Source: Ochotona curzoniae (Eukaryota > Chordata > Mammalia > Lagomorpha > Ochotonidae). From it: a stretch of 64,000 bases of DNA. The position numbers and the translations under genes are program-made. How positions within the stretch are numbered: position 1 is the first letter of the stretch; every line of letters begins with the position of its first letter. Shown piece after piece: positions 1 through 9,712 of the stretch. The stretch spans positions 22,766,707 to 22,830,706 of the forward strand of contig NW_024467121.1 in the NCBI RefSeq assembly GCF_017591425.1. Reading direction: 5' to 3'. Under the pieces are notes generated by a model, which searched no databases, had not been told where the DNA came from, and saw only the letters and a list, made by a program, of their open reading frames with translations.

Positions 1-88
1 AGCTTGTCAACTTCAAGGCATTTGGGGAATGACCAGGTAATGGAAAGATCTTTCTCTTGCTCTGCCTTTCAGACAAATACATTCCTCA
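1..88 (+). mobile_element. CSINE 3' end, cut by window edge
   Basis: Residues 17-85 match the SINE 3' region (GGGGAATGACCAGGTAATGG, then AAGATCTTTCTCT and the pre-tail CTGCCTTTCAGACAAATA). The rest of the element lies outside the window. Confidence 0.6.
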
Positions 89-367
89 ACAATATCTAAT
101 ATCCAGAATAAAAACTCTAGCCAAGTTGACACACAAAATTCACCAGCAAAGAAAAGGCTTAAGCAAGCAGGACATTTTTTAGTAATTGCCTATACAAGAG
201 TACCAAAGAACCTAATGGAAGTTACTTCAGGGAGGAGTGTGAGGTTAGAACACACACTGTACTTTCCTGGGATGTGGAAGGGATGGAGAAAAGGATGGAG
301 AAAACACCAAGATGTTAAGAGCACAGATTTTAGGGTTGGGAAATCTTGGCTTAACAATGTAATTTTG

Positions 368-697
368 TGGGCCAGCACGATGGCTCAACTGGCTAATCCT
401 CCAGGATTAGCACAGGAATCCCATGTGGGCACTGGTTCGTGTCCCAGTAACTCCACTTCCCATCCAGCTTCTTGCTTACATCCTGGAAATGCAGCAGAGT
501 CCCAAGGCTCTGAACCCAAATGGAAAATCCAGATGAAGTTCCTGGCTCTTGAATGGCTTCGAATCCACTTAGCTCGGAGGCTCAGCTCCAGCTGTTGTGG
601 CCATTTGGGGAGTGAACCAGTGGGTGGAACATTTTTTTTCTCTTTTCCTCTCTATAAAATATGCCTTTTCAATAAAAATAAATGAGTCTTAAAACAA
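368..697 (+). mobile_element. CSINE, full length, diverged
   Basis: Full tRNA-like head (GGCCAGCACGATGGCTCAAC), body and AATAAAAATAAATGAGTCTT tail. The head is of the older GGCTCAACTGGCTAATCC type. Confidence 0.85.
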
Positions 698-718
698 TCA
701 AACAAAAAACCTGCAATT

Positions 719-1010
719 CTGGGTGCCAGCATTGTAGCACAGTAGCTTAAATTACTGCCTACAACACCTGCATCCCATATGAGCACCAGTCTGAGTTCCA
801 GTTGCTCCACTTAGGATCCAGTTGCCTGATAATGTGCCTGGGAAAGCAGGGAAAGATGGCCCAAATGCTTGGGTCCCTGCCGCCTATATGGCAGATCCAG
901 ATGGAGATTCAGGCTCCTGTCCTAGGCCTGGTCAGTCCCTGGTGTCGCAGTCACTTGTAAAGTGAATCAACTGATGTAAGATCTCTCTGTAACTCTTTTA
1001 AATAAATATT
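719..1010 (+). mobile_element. CSINE, old and diverged
   Basis: Recognisable head (GGGTGCCAGCATTGTAGCAC), the GGGAAAGCAGGGAAAGATGG core and a TTTAAATAAATATTTTAG tail. An (AT)n run at 1015-1031 has grown in the tail. Confidence 0.75.
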
Positions 1011-1204
1011 TTAGATATATATATATATATCATATGAGTAACTTTAGCACTTAAGGAATGAATCTGAACAGGTTTCTCATCTAAGCCCCAGTTTCATCAT
1101 TTTAACTAAATACAATAATTACATCAGGGAATGGTCTGGTACAATGGTTAGCATAAGCATTAGAATTTTTAATTCTTGTATCTAGAACACTCAAGCAGAC
1201 CCTC

Positions 1205-1470
1205 AAACGGTCTTCCCCACATTGGGGTCTCTGAAGGTGAGATCCAATAACCAATTCCATCCCAGGGGGACTGATAGTTTGATAGCAAGGAATAGGCTTC
1301 CCTTTCCTCCCTTCCCCTCCCCCTACATGCAGAAGAAAAAAAAAAATCAGCAGAAACATCCCACCCACCTTCCTTCACACCTCAGCCCTCACCACCCTAA
1401 CCAGAAACCCACACAGGCATGCATTCGTCTCAACTATGTAAATATTAAAAATATGTATTTTTTTAATTAG
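1205..1470 (+). repeat. 3'-tail fragment of the tandem-repeat retroelement family
   Basis: From about 1260 to 1460 this aligns by eye with 2680-2850: a GGGGGACTGATAGTTTGATA-like start, a run of A after pyrimidine-rich sequence, a CCCACC block, and CTAACCAGAAACCC before an A/T-rich end. It appears to be a truncated older copy with no tandem array of its own. Confidence 0.5.
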
Positions 1471-1689
1471 TTCTTATTAACAAAAAAGACTCAATATTGT
1501 AAATCCATGAAATCTTCAAAATTATCCATAAGGCATTACCTTTAAAATTTCAGTGTACTTGCGAAATTTCTTCTAAATTTTACTTGAAAAATTAATGTAT
1601 GAAAATAAAGACAGTTCTAAGAGAATGTAAGTATCAGCAAATACCACCTCACCAGAAGACTATGCAATTAAACTAAAAATGAAGTAGGA

Positions 1690-2855
1690 GCCAGAATGCA
1701 CGCAGGCCAGCAGGGTGTGCCACAGGACCCACTGGCAAATGTGAGTCATGTCAGGCCTGGCAGGCGTAAGAGCTAGGGCTGGGAGCATGCCTGGCATGGA
1801 AATTAGGGGCACTCCCCTGCTGCGCTGCACCTCCTGCTGGTGAACTTGAGAGCCAGAGCTGAGAACAGGCAGCATGCATGTGGGCCAAGACTGGGGGAGG
1901 GTGAATTAAGCTGCAGCACCCATGGGAGTGCACAGAAGCGAGATGGGATGTGGGATGGACCAGGTTAGGCCAGAGCACACACTGGCACATGCAAAAAACA
2001 ATGCTAAGGGCAGGCCTGGTAAAGTTACTGAGGGTCACCCCAGCTAGGCTGTGGTACCCGCTGGTGTGTATTAAGACTATAGCTGAGGTGGGCTGGGCTA
2101 AGCTGACCAGGCAGCTGCTTCTACCAGTATGCAAACTGGCTAGTGCAGGTGAAAGACCAAACCTGACACCATATTGGCTGGTGCATACAAGAGTCAGGTT
2201 TGAGGTCACTCCAGGTGAGGTTTGTTTGGGGACTTCCCAACTTGACTACTGCACTCAAACCTAGAAAGAGTCGGGGCAGGAAACCCACAAAATATGGAGT
2301 CCAACCTTGGATTCCACGTATTAGGTTTGGGCCTCCTCAACTGCTGATGCCTGTGCAGTGGACAGCATGTCCAGATGCATGCAGGGGACATGACAGCCAG
2401 CTCATCTAAACCAGCAGAAGACAATCAGAAGCTTGTCAGAGGATGGAAAGCAGAACAGGTTGGCTCACTCTCCTGGATAAACACTGCACCATGTTACTGG
2501 TCATGGGGATGCATGAAGGTAGGCTTGGTCAGCCAACAAACCTTTGATTTTCTCAGTCGTGATGCAACGAAACCAATGACATCTCAAAACTATGAAAACC
2601 ACTCAAGTAACACACTGGAGCACTCTTCCTCACAACAGAGTCTCTAAGCTGTAATTGAATTATATACATCTTAAACAATCCCTGGGGGGGCTGATATAGT
2701 CTGACAGCAAGAAGTGACCCTTCTCCGTTCTTCCCTGCTGACAAGAAAAAAAAAAAAACACACATTTGTCCCACCCACAATGACCTGACCCTTCCTACTC
2801 TAATCAGAAACTCCCTCCCAATTGTGTGAATAATTTTAAAAATAAATTTTAAAAA
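1690..2855 (+). mobile_element. Tandem-repeat-bearing retroelement, copy 1
   Basis: First of three related elements (others at 9713-11640 and 54595-56010). About 1690-2210 is a degenerate tandem array with a unit of roughly 70-80 bp, each unit holding variants of CACTGGCATGTGCA, GGGCTGGGC and CAGCTAGGCTG. A unique block follows (GGGCCTCCTCAACTGCTGAT near 2330, a CAGCATGTCCAGATGCA motif, AAAACCACTCAAG), then a pyrimidine-rich CCCACC tail and an A-rich end. The open frames crossing it differ between copies and show no conserved protein. It may be the untranslated end of a lagomorph L1 or a separate composite retroposon. Confidence 0.6.
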
Positions 2856-3050
2856 GTCATTGTGGCACTACAGGTTAAGCCACCATCTGCAATAACATTA
2901 TCCCAAATGGGCACTGGTTCAAATTCCAGCTGCTCCACTTCCAATCCAGCTTCCTGTTAATGTTCTTGGAAAAGCAGCAAAAGGTGGCCCAAATTCTTGT
3001 GCTCCTACACCCACATGGGAGACCCAGAAGTAGCTCCTGGCTCCTGACTT
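2856..3050 (+). mobile_element. CSINE 5' two-thirds, fused to the next SINE
   Basis: Old-type head and body run to the TAGCTCCTGGCTCCTGACTT motif. The sequence then jumps directly into the head of a second, younger SINE at 3051 with no tail between them, suggesting recombination or insertion followed by deletion. Confidence 0.7.
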
Positions 3051-3330
3051 CTGCACACACCAGGACCCCATATGGGCGCTAGCTCCAATCCCAGCAGCTC
3101 CACTTCCTTTCCAGCTCCCTGCCTGTGGCTGGAAAAAGCAGTCAAGGACCACCCAAAGTTTGGGACCCTGAACCCACGTGGGAGACCTGTAGGAAGTTCC
3201 TGGATCCTGGCTTCAGATCAGCACAGCGCCGGCCGTTGCGCTCACTTGGGAAGTGAATCATCAGATGGAAGATCTTCCTCTCTGTATATTTCACTTTGCA
3301 ATAAAAATAAATAAATCTTAAACAAAAAAG
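3051..3330 (+). mobile_element. CSINE lacking its first 50 bp
   Basis: Begins inside the head (CACACCAGGACCCCATATGG) and continues to a normal AATAAAAATAAATAAATCTT tail. It is the right half of the chimeric pair described above. Confidence 0.8.
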
Positions 3331-3407
3331 AGTAGGAAGATATACTAAATAAATTAGCAGTACATAAAAGTTTGAAACATATATACATACAAGACAACTT
3401 AATTTGG

Positions 3408-3567
3408 AGGACCAGCATTGTGGCACATTGGGTTATGTGGCTATCTACAATGCTGGCATCCCATTAGGACACAGGTTCACAACTCAGCTGCTCCAATTCT
3501 GATCCAGCTCTTTGCTAATGTGCCTTGGAAGACAGTAGAAGCTCTCTGTCACCCAACCTCTCAAAAA
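3408..3567 (+). mobile_element. CSINE 5' half, old, truncated
   Basis: Head GGACCAGCATTGTGGCACAT and body up to GACAGTAGAAG, then unrelated sequence and a short A/C-rich run that abuts the next SINE. Confidence 0.65.
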
Positions 3568-3892
3568 AACAAAACAAGGGCCTGGCACGGTGGCACAGTG
3601 GTTAAGGTCCTCGCCTTGCACACCCGGGATCCCATATGGGCGTCGGTTCTAATCTCAGCGGCCCCGCTTCCCATCCAGCTCCCTGCCTGTGGCCCGGGAA
3701 AGCAGTCAAGGACAGCCCAAGGCCTTGGGACCCTGCACCCCTGTGGGAGACCTGGATGAGGCTCCTGGCTTCGGATCGGCTCAGTTCCAGCCACTGCAGT
3801 CACCTGGGCAGTGAACCAGTAGATGGAAGATCTTTGTTATTTCCTTCTCTCTGTAGATCTGCCATTCCAATAAAAATTTTTTTTTTTTTTAA
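3568..3892 (+). mobile_element. CSINE, full length, young type
   Basis: Head GGGCCTGGCACGGTGGCACA with B-box-like GGTTCTAATC, complete body, and a tail ending in a T-rich run that replaces the usual TCTTTAAAA end. Confidence 0.88.
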
Positions 3893-4361
3893 TTGCAAGT
3901 GGAAGGCTTTGGTTGAACGCTTTTTTAAAAAAAATCTATTTGATTCTTTTTGACATTTTTATGAGTGTGGAGTTGTGAGGTATTTTCTCAATCTTGTTAT
4001 TTTTCTGTAGTTTTCGAGCTGCTCTTCACAAATAGCCACTGTAATTTTAAATTAGGTAACGGTGCTTTTCATCTCTATGGAATCTACCTGAGTCTCTGTT
4101 CCCGACTAGGTACTGCTTGTGCTATTCTCAACGATCCTTAGAAATCTACTTCGGAACTCATCTCAGCTGTTCCTCTACAACTTCTTTTATTTCTTCTGTA
4201 CATTTACTGAAGAGGTGTCATGCGGCTGACCTCATCCACAGCTTCAGCACAGGGTTAGCCTCTATTTGGAACATTCTTTCCCAAATAACTACATGGCGTA
4301 CTTCATTTCTCAGAAGTGCATTCTTGGTGAGATCTTTGTTCCTTTTTGCTTGTTTTGTCTT
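3893..4361. other. Unassigned intronic sequence
   Basis: No exon, repeat or motif recognised. The 82-codon frame at 4117-4365 has no family resemblance. Confidence 0.5.
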
Positions 4362-4625
4362 TTAATTCTTAAAATATTTGAAAGACAGAGTGAGAGTGAA
4401 AGTGAGAATGGACTTCCATCTGGGACTGGACCAAACTGAAGCCAGAAGTTTGTACCACCACCTGTCTCCTCCACAGGTGTGACTGAACTTAAGTACCTGA
4501 GCCTGCTTTCCCAAGCAGGAGAGCCTGGAGCTAAATCAGAAGCAGGACAAGTAGGACCAGAACCTGCATTCTGCTATGGGATGCTGTGTCCTAACTAGGG
4601 TGCTAGGATGTCTGCCTGCAGGCAT
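4362..4625 (-). mobile_element. CSINE-like, very old, reverse
   Basis: Reverse-orientation remnants of the tail (TTAAAATATTTGAAAGACAG), body and head (GGTGCTAGGATGTCTGCCTG) remain, with about a third of positions changed. Confidence 0.5.
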
Positions 4626-4680
4626 CTCTATTACTATCCTGACTTACACTGTCTTTTTTTCTCTCTTTAGAACTGTTACT

Positions 4681-4990
4681 TGGGTCCGGCATGATAGTGT
4701 AGCAGCCAGGATCCCATATGGCTGCCGGTTCGTATCCCGGCAGTCCTGTCTCCCATCCAACTCCCTGCCTGTGGCCTGATAAAGCAGTTGAGGACAGCCC
4801 AAAGCCTTGGGACCCTGCACCCATGTGGGAGACTCAGAAGAAACTTCTGGCTCCTGGCTTCGGATCAACACAGTACCTAAGCTGTTGCGGTCACTTGAGG
4901 AGTGAACCATCAGACAGAAGACCTTCCTCTCTGTCTCTCCTCCTCTCTGTATATCTGACTTTGTAATAAAAGTAAATAAATCTTAAAATG
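4681..4990 (+). mobile_element. CSINE, nearly full length
   Basis: Head GGGTCCGGCATGATAGTGTA lacks part of the usual A-to-B-box spacer. The body is intact up to AATAAAAGTAAATAAATCTT. Its tail region is duplicated in tandem (next entry). Confidence 0.85.
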
Positions 4991-5056
4991 TCCTTCCTCT
5001 CTGTTTCTCCTTCTCTCTGTATATCTGACTTTGTAATAAAAGTAAATAAATCTTTG
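4922..5056 (+). repeat. Tandem duplication of a SINE tail (about 68-bp unit, two copies)
   Basis: CCTTCCTCTCTGTCTCTCCT through AATAAATCTT occurs at 4922-4988 and again at 4990-5055 with only about two substitutions. The near identity points to a recent local duplication. Confidence 0.8.
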
Positions 5057-5089
5057 TGAGCATTACTCACAATAGCTAAAGTAAAAAAA

Positions 5090-5372
5090 AACCAGATATA
5101 CAGAGAGGAGGAGAGACAGAGAGGAAGGTCTTCTGTCCGATGGTTCACTCCTCAAGTGACCGCAACGGCTGGTGCTGCGAACCAAGAACTTCTTCCGGGT
5201 ATCCCACCCGGGTGCAGGATCTAAAAGCATTTAGGACGTCCTTGATTGCTTTCCCAGGCCACAAGCAGGGAGCTGGATGGGAAATGGAGCTGCTGGGATT
5301 GGAACCGGCGCCCATATGGGATCCCGGCGCGTTCAAGGCGAGGACTTTAGCCACCAGGCCATGGCGCCTAGT
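5090..5372 (-). mobile_element. CSINE, reverse, tail-to-tail with the previous copy
   Basis: Starts with the reverse 3' body (CAGATATACAGAGAGGAGGA) and ends with the head in the TTGAACGC variant. With 4681-5056 it forms an inverted pair separated by about 35 bp. That spacer contains GAGCATTACTCACAATAGCT, which also occurs in the L1 piece near 6150. Confidence 0.87.
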
Positions 5373-5696
5373 GGCTAAATTAATCTTTTTAAAAAAAAAA
5401 ACTATTACTTAATAGACCATGCAACTGATGTAGTTAATCTCAAAGTGTTGATAACTCGGATATTCGTTTAGCATTTATTTAACTGGATGTGTTTTCTGGA
5501 TAAAAACTTCGAAAAGCCAAAGTAACAATCCTTTCTCATTACTGAGGAAAAATATGACAGAAAAATGTCAGTACTTCTCAAGATAATGTATACCTTTAGC
5601 ACATGTCCAGTTTTTAAAAAAAAAAAAACCCTATGAACTTCTGGGCTTAAAGAACTGAAAGCTGGAACTTGTGGCTGATGTATGTAAGGCAAATCT
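5373..5696. other. Unassigned intronic sequence
   Basis: AT-rich, with two poly(A) runs. Nothing recognised. Confidence 0.5.
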
Positions 5697-6090
5697 TAAG
5701 GTGCCAACTATGACACAGCATCCCATGTTACAGTGCAGATTCCTGTCCCGACTGCTCCACTATTTTTTTTAGATTTTTTTTTTTTATTTTTCATGGTAAG
5801 TTTCATAGAATTAGGGGCTTCCCCTTCCACCCTCCTCACTCTCCCTCCCCTCCACTGATTTCCCCTATATTAATACAACAATACCACCCTTCACCAACCT
5901 GCTGTTCCACTAAGCCGTGGACCATGGTCCAAGTGCTTTAGCCCCTGCACGCAAGTGGGAAATCCCAATGAAGCTCCTGGCTTCAGACGGACATAGCTCT
6001 GGATGTTGCAGCCATTTGGGGAGTGAGCTAGCAGATGGAAGACTGAGTCCTCTCTGTTAATCCTTTCTCAATTAAAAATACAAAAATCTA
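5697..6090 (+). mobile_element. Old CSINE split by an L1 insertion
   Basis: Head at 5697-5762 (CATCCCATGTTACAGTGCAG) and the rest at 5902-6090 (CCATGGTCCAAGTGCTTTAG to the A-rich tail) belong to one element. It is interrupted by the insert at 5763-5901, whose duplicated target CTGCTCCACTA / CTGTTCCACTA lies in the SINE body. Confidence 0.75.
5763..5901 (-). mobile_element. 5'-truncated L1-type 3' end inserted in a SINE
   Basis: Reverse orientation: a leading T-rich tract (poly(A) tail), then a C-rich stretch that reads as the polypurine 3' UTR typical of L1 on the minus strand. Flanking 11-bp repeats at 5752-5762 and 5902-5912 differ at one base, as expected of an aged target-site duplication. 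Confidence 0.65.
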
Positions 6091-6099
6091 AAACAAAGA

Positions 6100-6560
6100 A
6101 ACAAACAAAAAAACCAAAAAACTAAAACCTAGTAGGGACATGAAAGCAGCAGCATTACTCACAATAGCTAACAAGTGGAAGTAACCTTGTCCTTGTAAAG
6201 ATGAAGAGATAAAATGTGCCGTATAGATGTAATATTATTCAGCTACTACAAAAAAATGAAATGGACACATGCTACCACATGGATGACCCCTGGGGACATT
6301 CCAGTAAGTGAAATAAGTCAGAAAAGCACAAACTGTATGCGTCCAGTTGAGGCTTTCTGGTCAAACTCAAAGATAAATCTTAAAAAATAAAAAAAAAAAC
6401 CTCAAGGAGATAAAGTAGAGTGGTAGGTAGTTAGTCAAGGCTGAGAAGAGACAATGGAGCTATAATCTCACTGGTACAGTCTGTTTTGCAACATAAGCAG
6501 TTCTGTGGATTGGATGCATAATCATTTGAACAGGCCCAAACACTCTTCAAACTATAAGTT
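6100..6560 (+). mobile_element. L1 ORF2 3' end and 3' UTR fragment
   Basis: AGCATTACTCACAATAGCTA, a TATTATTCAGCTACTACAAA motif and GACATTCCAGTAAGTGAAAT belong to the conserved end of mammalian L1 ORF2. GTAGAGTGGTAGGTAGTTAG just downstream resembles the start of the 3' UTR. It is broken by many stops and is long dead. Confidence 0.75.
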
Positions 6561-6739
6561 ACAAATGGTTGAGAGTCAAAGTTTTATTTAACAACAACAA
6601 CAAAACTAGGTATGCATTTTTTCCCCCAAAAACAAGGCGGACAAAGTACTCCTGGGAAAAAATGCAGACAAAAAAAAAAAGCTTTAAAATAATCAAGGGA
6701 AACTGAAAATCAGATACTAAATATAAAATTGACAAATCA

Positions 6740-7040
6740 GTGGTCTGGCATCGTAGCTTAGTGGCCAAAATCCTAGCTTTGCAAGCACTGGGATCCCATC
6801 CCATATGGGTGCCAGATTGTGTCCCAGCTGCTCCACTTCCCATCCAGCTCCCTGCTTATGACCTGGGAAAGCAGTCAAGGACCGCCCAAAGTCTTAGGAC
6901 CCTGTACCTGTGTAGGAGACCCAGAGAAGCTCCTGGCTTCAGATGGGCTCAGCTCCGGCCATTGTGGCCACTTCGGATGGAAGATCTGTCTTTTCTTTTG
7001 TAAATCTGACTTCCCAATATAAATAAATATTTTTTTTTAA
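6740..7040 (+). mobile_element. CSINE, full length
   Basis: Head TGGTCTGGCATCGTAGCTTA, with a 5-bp duplication (CATCC) in the B-box area, and a tail AATATAAATAAATATTTTTT. About 25 bp are missing near the 3' body. Confidence 0.82.
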
Positions 7041-7208
7041 TAAAATAGTATGGCAATGAGGCGAAAATTCCTTAGGGACAAGATATCAGCATTATGGTAG
7101 CATTATGATGTCATTCTGGAATGACATCATAATTCAGTGAGGAAAGCCTGTTTTACTTTCAACAATTTGTCTACTGATCTGAGAGGCAGAGAATCAGACT
7201 GAGATTCT

Positions 7209-7520
7209 TTATTAAAAAAATAATAATTTCTACTGGAAAGTCAGATTTATACAGAGGAGAGACAGAAAGATCTTGTATTGGTTTGCTCCCCAGATGGCCT
7301 CACCGGCCAGAGCTGAGCTAATGTGAAGCCAGCTAGGAGCTTTCACCAGGTCTGCCATTTGAGCGAAGGGTCCCAAGGACTTGGCTTAAGCTCCACTGCT
7401 TTCCCAGGTTACAAGGAGGAAACTGGATTAAAAGTGGAGCAGCTGGGAACAGAACCCGGGAGGGATGTCAGTGCCTGTAGGTGGAGGATTCATTTATTGA
7501 ACTGCCATGCAGGCCCCAAG
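7209..7520 (-). mobile_element. CSINE, reverse, diverged
   Basis: Reverse tail with A/T run, GGAAAGTCAGATTTATACAG, body with GGCCAGAGCTGAGCTAATGT, and a head ending ACTGCCATGCAGGCCCC. The head to B-box interval is shortened. Confidence 0.78.
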
Positions 7521-7617
7521 AGTTCTTTACTAGTTCTTTCCTCAAAAGTCCACAATTTCTGGGACTGGAATACAGAGCTAGGGGACAGAACACATCCTAG
7601 GTCTCCCAAATAATCAG

Positions 7618-7775
7618 GCTGAAGGAATTCAGTTGCTTGAACCATCACTTGCATGGAGCTTATATCAGCAGGACACTTGACTCAGGAGCCAGAACAGGGC
7701 ATGGAACTGAGGCACACAACGTAGGGTGCCAGAACCCCAACTGGCTGCCATCCTGATTGCTAGACCAAATGCTTG
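7618..7775 (-). mobile_element. CSINE-like remnant, very old, reverse
   Basis: Weak match only: CAGGAGCCAGAACAGGGCAT and GGTGCCAGAACCCCAACTGG echo the reverse body and head. Confidence 0.35.
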
Positions 7776-7909
7776 CTACTTAATTTTCAATGACGTTTAC
7801 CAAAATATTCCAGATAACATAAAACAAAATTACCTTTATCTATCAAAATTTCTCCATTTTAAGTTCTAGGTCCAATGTTTCTTCCAATGCCAAGTTAAGA
7901 AGCCATTAG

Positions 7910-8245
7910 CACACAACATGGTAGCCTAGTGGCTAAAGTCCTTGCCTTGCATGCACCGAGATTCCATATGGATGTCTGTCTGTGTGCTGGTGGCCCTGCT
8001 TCCCATCCAGCTTCCTGCTTGTGGCCTGGGAAAGCAGCAAAGGATGTCCCAAATCTTTGGGACCCTGCACCCGTGTGGGCGACCTAGAGGAAGTTCCTGG
8101 CTCCTGGCTTCAGATTGGCTCAGCACCATCTGTTGAGGCCACCTGGGGATTGAATCATCGGACAGAAGACCTTCCTCTCTGTCTCTCCTCCTCTCTGTAT
8201 ATCTGACTTTGCAATAAATAAATAAATAAATGAATTTTTAAAAGA
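7910..8245 (+). mobile_element. CSINE, full length
   Basis: Head CACACAACATGGTAGCCTAG of the GGCTAAAGTCC type, complete body, and an expanded (AATA)n tail before TGAATTTTTAAAAG. Confidence 0.85.
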
Positions 8246-9226
8246 TGAAAACAAAAACAAAAAAGTTTTCTTAATTTTTCTCCTGCCCATTCCTTCCCTC
8301 CTTTATCTGGTCACACCATTGCAATAATCAAAGGTGAAAACCAGTCATGCACACAGGAAAAAACACAAAAACAAAAACATCTGTTATTCGCCATAAACAG
8401 GAGGCCACATGATCTTTTCACAACATTAAAATACTGACACCTCTTCTCATAAAAACCAGCTAGTTCAAATACCATTTACCTGGAAAATATTGACACTACA
8501 CCTTTAGGTGACAGGTCCTATTTAGATCCTGGTGATGATATAATGCTACTAAGAAACATACAACATTGTGCGTGCATAAGATTAAAATACTCATCCATGC
8601 AGCTATTAGTTGTAAAAAGTTCACCCACTTCTGATGAACACAGGGTCATGTGACAGGAGCAGGAGGCTGCAGCTCATCAATGCTGGACTAAGACGCTTCA
8701 GATGGGAGGGCAAACCTGAGTAAAGATACTAAAGTGTGGACTAGTATACTACAACCCATCTAAATAACCAGAAAGTTTCACCATGTGAACATAAAGTATG
8801 CAAAGTGGGAGATGGGCCTTTAACTGCGGGCCATTACACTTTACCCTGCAGGGGACTTTTAGGCAGTGGAAAAGCAGTCATTTATGCTTCAGAAAGTTCA
8901 CTTTGGTAACTGGAAGGGGGATTAAAGTAAAATAACACCAGAAATTAAAATTAGTAAGCACTATAATATACAAATAGATGAGACCCAACAGTGAAAGAAA
9001 AACTTAATATTAGGAAATAACATGAGATATCATGGGTTTCCAGTTAGCTTCCATTTCTAATTGCTTGCCTTTTTATCCACAAACTTGCCATACAGATTAG
9101 AAAAGCCAGATGTATGCTTACTCTACACGTAAGTGGCATGTGATTTAATTCTGGACATTTTCTTGGGAGAGTGGCAGGGCCATCACAAAGTATTTCCTTT
9201 CTGTTAAGAAGAGAGGGAGCCAGCTC
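8246..9226. other. Unassigned intronic sequence
   Basis: Nearly 1 kb with no repeat or exon that I recognise, in an intron otherwise full of SINEs. It reads as ordinary unique sequence. Confidence 0.5.
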
Positions 9227-9240
9227 AAACATAGGCTGGG

Positions 9241-9698
9241 GAATGCTTCCCCAAAAGACAAGGGCGACATTAACATATCAATTCCCCACCTGAAGCCTCA
9301 GCCCCATTCTGTCTCCAGCCAGTGCCAAGGGGGAGGGCTTCAGACTGGCCCCTTTATCATTAGAAAGGTACCAAGGAAGTTGGCCAGTGACACCTTTCTG
9401 GCCTTTTGTCTTAGGGCCAGGTACCATGGAAACCAGGAATTTTCTTTGTTTATGGAGAAACATCTTTGAGGGAAACCTTTAAAAGATGCTTTCCCCACCA
9501 TTAATACGGGTTCTTCTTGTCCTCCTGCCACTATGGCAGAGGACTAGGGTCTTTTTTACTTTTCCTCCTGCCACTATGACAGGGGGTAAGGGTCCTTTCT
9601 ATCTCAAAGCCCTCTCCCGTCACTAGGACGGGAGTCTCCTTTCTCAACTTTTCTAATAAATCTTGCTTTAAAACTAAACAACAACAACAACAAAAAAA
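9241..9698 (+). mobile_element. LTR-derived retrocopy with poly(A) tail and 14-bp target-site duplication
   Basis: The sequence matches the U3-R part of the LTR family seen in reverse at 18669-19299 (same CATATCAATTCCCCACC, paired CCTCCTGCCACTATGGCAG motifs, and CTCCCGTCACTAGGACGGGA). It has AATAAA at 9655-9660 and stops at AAAACTAAAC. The LTRs continue there into U5 (TGTGTCCGC); this copy runs into an A/C-rich then pure-A tail. AAACATAGGCTGGG is repeated exactly at 9227-9240 and 9699-9712. A genomic LTR would have a short duplication of about 4 bp and an intact U5. Confidence 0.8.
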
Positions 9699-9712
9699 AA
9701 ACATAGGCTGGG

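Noticed and set aside
215..685. A 156-codon frame and the many 60-120-codon frames over other SINEs.
   Set aside because: All recur with the same peptide themes (for example LPIQLPACGLGKQ, PCLWPGKAV) wherever a SINE occurs. They are SINE translations in alternative frames.
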